From: Anoxybacillus ayderensis
GTDB taxonomy: Bacteria > Bacillota > Bacilli > Bacillales > Anoxybacillaceae
Assembly (NCBI RefSeq): GCF_000833605.1
Contig: NZ_JXTG01000020.1
Location: 1-40,962 of the forward strand
Direction: 5' to 3'
DNA length: 40,962 nt
The stretch's first letter is position 1; each line of letters opens with the position of its first letter. The position numbers were made by a program, and so were the translations under genes. Shown here piece after piece: positions 36,820 through 40,962 of this stretch. A model generated the notes under the pieces. That model saw nothing but the letters and a program-made list of their open reading frames with translations. It had not been told where the DNA came from and ran no database searches.

Positions 36820-37990
36820 CAATGAGGGCACACTTCAGTGGTGACACTGTCGGCTAAACCTTGTGAATTCAGGGGAAGAGAAAAAGGGTGGAAATTATCT
36901 GAATTTTTATGTACAATACAAGCATAGGAATATATGTTCGTGAAAGGGTGTTTGTATTGTACGGTACGCCTTGGAGAGATAAGGAATGGTTTACTGAGCA
37001 GTTTATTTACATTGGGAAAAGTATTCATGAGTTGTCCATTGAATTAGGTATGGATTGGTCTAGTCTTGAAAGGTGGAGGCAGATTCACGGACTACCTAGG
37101 CACTCGGAAAGAGAAAGGATTATTGCGGAGTACGGATTAGATGTTTTTGAAAACATAGTGAAGAGGAAAAAGGAAAGATATTCGATTTCTAATAAAAGAA
37201 AAGCAGAGATTATGTATAAAGGGAAAAGTTACGAGGATATTTATGGTAAAGAGAAGGCTCAAGAAATAAAAAATAAAATTTCTGATTCAAATAAAAATGT
37301 GAAAAGATCGGAGGAATTTAAAGAAAATCTATCCAAAAAACAAAGAGGAAAAAATAATTCGAATTGGAAAGGTGGATTTTACAGTTCTCAGGTCTATAAA
37401 CACATTGATCGTCTTAGTGTGAAAGAGTATGTTCTTGACACTTGGAATAGATATATAGTTATTGAAAAAGACTATACTTGTGAGTGCTGTGGAATCAGAT
37501 CCATTACTTGTAATGGACATCATCTCCTATCTTTTACAAAAATTTTTGATGCTATTTGCTTTTATTTAGATAAACGTAATTGTTTAGACACACTGTCTGT
37601 CATTTCAGAAATGCATAAATTTCATAAAGAAAACTTTAGTAAAATTTACAAATGTTTGTGTTCTGCATGTCATCGCAATATTCATCGACAAGAGAATTAT
37701 TATATGAGAATGCAAGAAGAGAATCGTCTTATCCATTTATTAGAACCCTATTTCTCCAACCCTGAGCCAAGCCTTAAAGAAGAAAGGGCGATGTATACAG
37801 CCTTTTTCTCTAAGGAAGGTGCAGAGACTATCGAAATCACTTTATCACGAAGCGAGTAAAAGTAGTGATAAAGGAAGAGAGTAGAGTACATCGCGATGAA
37901 AGTATCGTGGTGGAAGCGCAAGGGTTCTTATTCGATATCGCAGTCGAATAAGAATAAGATATAGTCCACCTGCTCTACAAAAAGCAGTTG
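36820..37990 (+). ncRNA. Group I intron (IA-type) in queF with HNH endonuclease frame
   Basis: A 1171-nt intron. P1: exon UGUGU (36815-36819) with guide GCACA (36828-36832), ending in the U-G pair at the splice site. P2: CAGTG/CACTG (36836-36849). P3: CCTTGTG (36859-36865) with CGCAAGG (37917-37923). P4: TTCAGGG (36868-36874) with CCCTGAG (37760-37766). P5: GAGAAAAAGGG (36878-36888) with CCCTATTTCTC (37746-37756). P6: GCCTTA...AAGG hairpin ~37771-37817. P7: GACTAT (37826-37831) with ATAGTC (37961-37966). P7.1: CTTTATCAC (37840-37848) with GTGATAAAG (37865-37873). P8: TTCTTATTCGA (37925-37935) with TCGAATAAGAA (37944-37954). P9: CTGCT/AGCAG (37970-37987). The last base is G. J8/7 is AAGAT. All helices required for guanosine-initiated self-splicing are present, so it is probably active. 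Confidence 0.93.
36957..37859 (+). CDS. Intron-encoded HNH homing endonuclease
   Basis: A ~300-residue protein inside the queF intron, in the P5 loop. Order: N-terminal helix-turn-helix-like segment (WFTEQFIYIGKSIHELSIEL, then GMDWSSLERWRQIHGLPRH), a NUMOD3-like DNA-binding motif (KKQRGKNNSNWKGG) and a zinc-containing HNH domain: YTCECCG, CNGHHLLSF and CLCSACHRNIHRQ. Family members cut intronless alleles and promote intron homing. TTG 36957 is preferred (AAAGGG 8 bases upstream, protein starting MYGTPWRDKEW); ATG 36909 in the same frame has no well-spaced site. The last ~33 codons coincide with P4', P6, P7 and P7.1. Composition is AT-rich, unlike the que genes. Confidence 0.9.
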   Translation: MYGTPWRDKEWFTEQFIYIGKSIHELSIELGMDWSSLERWRQIHGLPRHSERERIIAEYGLDVFENIVKRKKERYSISNKRKAEIMYKGKSYEDIYGKEKAQEIKNKISDSNKNVKRSEEFKENLSKKQRGKNNSNWKGGFYSSQVYKHIDRLSVKEYVLDTWNRYIVIEKDYTCECCGIRSITCNGHHLLSFTKIFDAICFYLDKRNCLDTLSVISEMHKFHKENFSKIYKCLCSACHRNIHRQENYYMRMQEENRLIHLLEPYFSNPEPSLKEERAMYTAFFSKEGAETIEITLSRSE

Positions 37991-38320
37991 CCAAAAACCG
38001 GACAACCAGATTTCGCCACAATTTACATTAGTTACATTCCTGATAAAAAATGTGTTGAAAGTAAGTCGCTGAAGTTATATTTATTTAGTTTCCGCAATCA
38101 TGGTGATTTTCATGAAGATTGCGTCAATATTATTATGAACGATTTAATTCGCGTCATGGAGCCGCGCTACATTGAAGTGTGGGGGAAATTTACACCGCGC
38201 GGCGGCATTTCGATTGACCCGTATTGCAACTGGGGTCGCCCGGGAACGAAATATGAAAAAATGGCGGAATATCGCTTATTAAACCACGATTTATATCCGG
38301 AAAAAGTGGATAATCGCTAA
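37991..38320 (+). CDS. queF: NADPH-dependent 7-cyano-7-deazaguanine reductase, exon 2
   Basis: Codons 55-163 of Que[19 protein letters not shown] with the catalytic acid Asp61 (Asp62 in B. subtilis), then [21 protein letters not shown] with the substrate and NADPH residues, and [15 protein letters not shown]. It has no ribosome site of its own and starts mid-motif, so it is only expressed after splicing to 36658-36819. The sequence is intact to the stop, with a terminator right after it, which shows the gene is under selection and splicing works. Confidence 0.95.
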   Translation, partial: PKTGQPDFATIYISYIPDKKCVESKSLKLYLFSFRNHGDFHEDCVNIIMNDLIRVMEPRYIEVWGKFTPRGGISIDPYCNWGRPGTKYEKMAEYRLLNHDLYPEKVDNR

Positions 38321-38321
38321 A

Positions 38322-38350
38322 AAGGCTGGCTCATAAGTCAGCCTTAAAAA
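38322..38350 (+). terminator. Terminator of the que operon
   Basis: Stem AAGGCTG / CAGCCTT (38322-38328 with 38339-38345), directly after the queF stop codon. The tail is A-rich on the plus strand, so it may be a stabiliser as much as a terminator. Confidence 0.6.
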
Positions 38351-38389
38351 ATTCATAAAAGAGAACTAGTTTTTTTTCGCAAACGGGTA

Positions 38390-38395
38390 TATAAT
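38390..38395 (+). promoter_or_regulatory. Probable -10 element upstream of the NAD(P)-binding gene
   Basis: A perfect TATAAT, 42 bases before the TTG start; no clear -35 at the right distance. Confidence 0.45.
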
Positions 38396-38437
38396 GACAA
38401 ATTGTTACGAACCTTTTTTTGTTTGGGGGGTCTTCAT

Positions 38438-39127
38438 TTGAGACAAAGAACAGCTCTTGTGATCGGAGCAAGCGGGTTAGTCGGAGGCGAGCTTCTCCAA
38501 CGATTGCTTCGCTCAGAGCATTATGAACGAGTGACGGTGTTTGTTCGAAAGCAAATGACGTGCGAGCATGAAAAATTACAACAAGTTGTCGTTGATTTTG
38601 ACAACATCGAACAATATGAACAATATTTTCATGTCGACGATGTATTTAGTTGTTTAGGGACGACGATGAAAAAAGCAAAAACAAAACAACAATTTATTAA
38701 AGTCGACTACGAATATACGTTGCGGGCGGCAAAACTAGCGGAAAAATGCCACGTCAAAACGTTTTTATTCGTTTCTGCGATCGGGGCGGATCCGCATTCG
38801 ATGTTTTTTTACAATCGCGTCAAAGGGGAAACGGAAGAAGCGTTGCAGCGGCTTACGATTCGCTCGTTACACATTTTTCGCCCATCGTTATTAACAGGAG
38901 AGCGACAAGAATTTCGCCTCGGTGAAAAAACAGCGGAATGGCTTTCTCACGGTTTTTCGTTTGCGTTCGTCGGCAAATGGGAAAAATATAAGCCGATCGC
39001 TGCAAAACAAGTGGCGGAAGCGATGTATTATGCTGCGCTTTCCGAAAAACAAGGAGTATACATTTACGAATGTAGCGAAATAAAAGGTCAATGTGAACAA
39101 CAAAGAGGGCTGTCTCATCAACAATAA
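38438..39127 (+). CDS. NAD(P)-binding Rossmann-fold protein, atypical SDR
   Basis: A 229-residue protein. The N-terminal ALVIGASGLVGGELLQRLL is a Gly-x-x-Gly-x-x-Gly dinucleotide site. VFSCLGTTMKKA and KTFLFVSAIGADPHSMFFYNRVKGETEE carry the Ser/Tyr-like and Lys positions of an atypical SDR of the HTATIP2/TIP30 type. The enzyme activity is unknown. TTG 38438 is preferred because GGGGGG lies ~8-10 bases upstream; an earlier TTG (38402) lies before that site. The tail (after ~residue 210) is polar and the stop falls in the loop of a terminator. Stand-alone gene. Confidence 0.85.
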   Translation: MRQRTALVIGASGLVGGELLQRLLRSEHYERVTVFVRKQMTCEHEKLQQVVVDFDNIEQYEQYFHVDDVFSCLGTTMKKAKTKQQFIKVDYEYTLRAAKLAEKCHVKTFLFVSAIGADPHSMFFYNRVKGETEEALQRLTIRSLHIFRPSLLTGERQEFRLGEKTAEWLSHGFSFAFVGKWEKYKPIAAKQVAEAMYYAALSEKQGVYIYECSEIKGQCEQQRGLSHQQ

Positions 39128-39142
39128 GCAGCCCTCTTTTCG
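39103..39142 (+). terminator. Terminator after the NAD(P)-binding gene
   Basis: Perfect 10-bp stem AAGAGGGCTG / CAGCCCTCTT (39103-39112 with 39129-39138), followed by TTCG; the stop codon is in the loop. Confidence 0.85.
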
Positions 39143-39319
39143 TTACTCTACAATTTTGTAGTTTTTATGGTTGACAACTGTTCGTTCTTGTAAGTCGAGT
39201 TCTTTGTAGTTATCCATGTACGTTAAGTCGACAATAACTGAATTTTCGTTTACTTTTTCAACAATTCCCCGCAACCCATTTTTAAATTCAATGATGTCGC
39301 CAATTTGCGCTTTTTTCAT
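39143..39319 (-). CDS. ykvS: DUF2187 family small protein YkvS
   Basis: A 58-residue protein: KKAQIGDIIEFKNGLRGIVE, then KVNENSVIVDLTYMDNYK and a C-terminal VVNHKNYKIVE. This is the YkvS/DUF2187 pattern, a small SH3-like barrel of unknown function, and it lies near queF as in B. subtilis. AAAGGGGATT precedes the ATG. It converges on the NAD(P)-binding gene with only the terminator between. Confidence 0.88.
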   Translation of the reverse strand: MKKAQIGDIIEFKNGLRGIVEKVNENSVIVDLTYMDNYKELDLQERTVVNHKNYKIVE

Positions 39320-39407
39320 TGAAAATCCCCTTTACTTTTGAATTTTTAAACCTTTTTTCTATTTTGCATGATTTTTCCTCGTTCGTAAAGGGCATTTTCA
39401 ACTATTT

Positions 39408-39680
39408 TTAACGCTGTGGCCCATACGGCATGTACGGCCACATTGGTCCTGGCATCATCTGTGGCATTTGTTGCGGCATTTGTGGCATTGGCATCGTTTG
39501 TGGCATCATTTGCGGCATTCCTGGCCACATCGGTCCCATCGGCATCCCACAGCCACAATCCCCCGGCATCATTTGTGGCATTGGCATCGGCTGCGTTTGT
39601 TGCGGCATCATCTGTGGCATTTGCTGGGGCATCATTTGTTGATCTAATCGGAAATCTTCATACATATTCCAGTCATTCAT
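39408..39680 (-). CDS. Met/Pro/Gln-rich low-complexity protein
   Basis: A 90-residue protein made largely of MPQMMP, QQMPQ and MPMP units. By my count 25 residues are Met and 21 Pro. A central GDCGCGMPMGPMWPG and a C-terminal GPMWPYMPYGPQR resemble spore-coat or exosporium tails. There is no signal peptide. AAGGAAGATGAACG precedes the ATG. Both strands are open over the repeat, but only this strand has a ribosome site. Met-rich proteins can bind copper or serve as oxidation sinks; spore-coat location is an inference from style only. Confidence 0.7.
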   Translation of the reverse strand: MNDWNMYEDFRLDQQMMPQQMPQMMPQQTQPMPMPQMMPGDCGCGMPMGPMWPGMPQMMPQTMPMPQMPQQMPQMMPGPMWPYMPYGPQR

Positions 39681-39780
39681 CGTTCATCTTCCTTTCTTTC
39701 ATTTAGAATCCACCAACATTGTATGTGCATTTTTTATAGACGTGTGTCAATATAACAAAATTAGGCATTCACACATCGTA

Positions 39781-39808
39781 TTGACATGTATCGTTCAGCG
39801 CGTTAAAA
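39781..39808 (+). promoter_or_regulatory. Possible promoter of the 64-residue gene
   Basis: TTGACA (39781-39786) and TTAAAA (39803-39808), 16 bases apart. The -10 is weak. Confidence 0.45.
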
Positions 39809-39827
39809 CAAAGAGGGAGGGATAAAC

Positions 39828-40022
39828 GTGACTGAACAAGAAGCAAAGCGACTAATTGAACAATTGCGCACACGCGACGTTCCACACTTACTTGTAAAAA
39901 AAGAACATTTTTTAACGTTTCGTCATGTGCTCGTCCAGCAAGAAGATTTTAAACATTTTCGCGGCGTCGCCCAGCGCGGCGGCGATGTCGTGTATTACTA
40001 TATGGATGAGCCGCGCAGTTAA
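39828..40022 (+). CDS. Small protein of unknown function
   Basis: A 64-residue soluble protein (TEQEAKRLIEQLRTRDVPHL to VVYYYMDEPRS) starting at GTG 39828 behind AGAGGGAGGGAT, a strong ribosome site. The C-terminal beta-like VAQRGGDVVYYY suggests a small alpha/beta fold. It looks like a conserved Bacillaceae small protein, but I cannot name the family. Its 3' end overlaps the sigma-factor gene tail to tail by 74 bases. Confidence 0.7.
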   Translation: MTEQEAKRLIEQLRTRDVPHLLVKKEHFLTFRHVLVQQEDFKHFRGVAQRGGDVVYYYMDEPRS

Positions 40023-40473
40023 CGTAACGTTTTAGCTTTTTGACGGCGGATATGCGCCATTGTTTTACGGCATTTATACTTACTCCTTCTTCATCGGCAA
40101 TTTGTTTTAACGTTTTTCCTTCGATCACATGACGAATAAGCCATATGCGCTCGCGCGGCGTTAAATATTGCAGCGCATCTTCCCATACGATGTTGGCAAA
40201 AAAATCGACATCTTCTTTTAGCACATATTCTTCTGGCAACGGAACATATACGTTTTTCGTTTCTTTGCGCAGCTGTGATACGATGCGCCACCGAATCATT
40301 TTAAATGCGAACGTACAAAAGGAGCCTTTCGTTTCGTCGTATCGCTCATATGCTTCCCAAAGCGCAATTAAACCGATTTGCATATATTCATCGACATGAC
40401 GGCGAATATGCAACTTGCGAATCATATAAGAAATGAGCGGGCGATATTCGTCAACAATTTTTTCAAAAGACAT
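39949..40473 (-). CDS. Sigma-70-family RNA polymerase sigma factor, short
   Basis: A 174-residue sigma factor. Region 2 is visible as LISYMIRKLHIRRHVDEYMQ, then IGLIALWEAYERYDETKGSF and CTFAFKMIRWRIVSQLRK; region 4 as LTPRERIWLIRHVIEGKTLKQ and IADEEGVSINAVKQWRISAV. Region 3 is missing, as in ECF-like and SigH/ComX-like factors. AAGGGATATAT precedes the ATG. The last ~22 residues (after KRYVN) are Arg-rich, lie antisense to the 64-residue gene and do not look like a sigma domain. No anti-sigma gene is adjacent. Target promoters are unknown. Confidence 0.85.
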   Translation of the reverse strand: MSFEKIVDEYRPLISYMIRKLHIRRHVDEYMQIGLIALWEAYERYDETKGSFCTFAFKMIRWRIVSQLRKETKNVYVPLPEEYVLKEDVDFFANIVWEDALQYLTPRERIWLIRHVIEGKTLKQIADEEGVSINAVKQWRISAVKKLKRYVNCAAHPYSNTRHRRRAGRRRENV

Positions 40474-40736
40474 ATATATCCCTTTCTTGAAGGCGCGCCC
40501 TCAGTTATTCCGCGGTACATTTAGCCTAACAAAAACGCTTGTATGATGCGAAAGACAAAACGGAGAAAAATCGCCCATTTACGTCTCGCATATACACCAT
40601 TTCCCTTAAGGAAATACAAAAAATCGGGGAGAAAACAGGCAGGAAATAAAGGATTTTCCGAAAAAAAGGCTCTTCACCACAAGTTGTACTTGATCATTTA
40701 AGATCGGTGTGCATATAGAAAATAGGGGTACAAAAA

Positions 40737-40796
40737 ATGCGAATTTTCCTGTATGGTAAAGGTGACCAAACCAAACCATTGGAGGAAAATTCGCAT
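40737..40796 (+). promoter_or_regulatory. Inverted repeat sequestering the transposase start
   Basis: ATGCGAATTTTCCT (40737-40750) is perfectly complementary to AGGAAAATTCGCAT (40783-40796). The inner ATGGT (40753-40757) and ACCAT (40775-40779) extend the hairpin. The 3' arm holds part of the GGAGG site and the AT of the ATG. Confidence 0.8.
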
Positions 40797-40962
40797 GTAC
40801 TCTCAGTTTATCAAAGAACTCATCGATTTACCAGATGTTTTGATTCAAAAGGTGCGAAAAGAAGGAGATCGTTGGATTTTCGAACTTTCTCTACCTGAAC
40901 AATGCCCGTTATGTCCTGTCTGCTTGAAACGCACGATCAAAATGACAGGAAAAAAGAAGCAA
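40795..40962 (+). CDS. ISL3-family transposase, N-terminal part
   Basis: The first 56 codons (MYSQFIKELIDLPDVLIQKV onward) with a zinc-finger start CPLCPVC, as at the N-terminus of ISL3 transposases. TGGAGG precedes the ATG by 8 bases. The remainder lies outside the window. The ribosome site and start codon are in one arm of a 14-bp inverted repeat, which should hinder translation. Confidence 0.85.
   Translation, partial: MYSQFIKELIDLPDVLIQKVRKEGDRWIFELSLPEQCPLCPVCLKRTIKMTGKKKQ

Larger units (their letters stand above)
40668..40962 (+). mobile_element. ISL3-family insertion sequence, left end (cut by window end)
   Basis: The sequence GGCTCTTCACCACAAGTTG at 40668 matches the form of ISL3-family terminal repeats, which start GGCTCTT. 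A transposase gene begins 127 bases inside. The right end and target duplication lie outside the window; the eight bases before are GAAAAAAA-like, and an AT-rich 8-bp duplication is the family norm. The ~185 bases between 40474 and the IS hold no gene I can see, only an imperfect TTTCC/GGAAA palindrome near 40610. Confidence 0.8.

Noticed and set aside
36820-37990. Group II intron or intein in queF
   Set aside because: No GUGYG 5' end, domain V or reverse transcriptase; no in-frame intein blocks, and a stop codon follows exon 1 at once.
36658-38320. queF as a frameshifted or transposon-broken pseudogene
   Set aside because: Both halves are intact, rejoin in phase at the exact codon boundary, and the insert has all group I intron helices; no terminal repeats or target duplication are seen.

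Overview
The window looks like chromosome of a moderately thermophilic, spore-forming Bacillaceae, most like Anoxybacillus or Geobacillus. That is inferred from protein character, strong Shine-Dalgarno sequences, ATG/GTG/TTG starts, SAM-I, lysine and preQ1-I riboswitches, CtsR boxes, and a gene order that follows, as I recall it, the Bacillus subtilis ykr-ykv region (kinE-like kinase, mtnA/K, mtnU, mtnE, mtnWXBD, kinD-like kinase, clpE, ykvI, queCDEF, ykvS). The species cannot be fixed from sequence reading alone.

Layout. 1-2.1 kb: end of a sensor kinase and a soluble chemoreceptor with a C-terminal CZB zinc domain. 2.1-13.5 kb: a nearly complete methionine salvage region. On the minus strand a SAM riboswitch precedes mtnK-mtnA and an overlapping three-gene ABC importer, which I infer takes up methylthioribose; mtnU follows on the same strand. 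On the plus strand are mtnE and a second SAM riboswitch with mtnW-X-B-D. 13.5-16.5 kb: EamA exporter, ZIP metal transporter and a kinD-like kinase. 16.8-20.2 kb: an AT-rich secreted matrixin-like protease with a lipoprotein, a lysine-riboswitch-controlled basic amino acid transporter, and a TetR remnant without its DNA-binding domain. 20.2-22.5 kb: clpE under two CtsR boxes. 22.5-25.2 kb: an AT-rich type II restriction-modification pair (MspI-like nuclease, C5-cytosine methylase). 25.3-33.8 kb: a PAS chemoreceptor, a two-component system with a beta-propeller lipoprotein, a YtkA-like lipoprotein, ykvI, a chemoreceptor of unusual topology, a 37-residue protein, an interspersed repeat and a repeat-rich coiled-coil protein. 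33.9-38.3 kb: phoU, then the preQ1-riboswitch-controlled queC-D-E-F operon. 38.4-41 kb: NAD(P)-binding protein, ykvS, a Met/Pro-rich protein, a small protein overlapping a sigma factor, and the left end of an ISL3-family insertion sequence.

The most notable object is in queF. The gene is split exactly after the codon of its catalytic cysteine by a 1171-nt group I intron (36820-37990) carrying an HNH homing endonuclease. P1, P2, P3, P4, P5, P6, P7, a P7.1-like hairpin, P8 and P9 can all be drawn from the sequence. The endonuclease frame sits in the P5 loop and then reads through P4', P6 and P7 before stopping in the P7.1 loop, so its last ~33 codons are also ribozyme core. One operon transcript thus carries a preQ1-sensing riboswitch at its 5' end and a self-splicing ribozyme that must act before the preQ0 reductase can be made.
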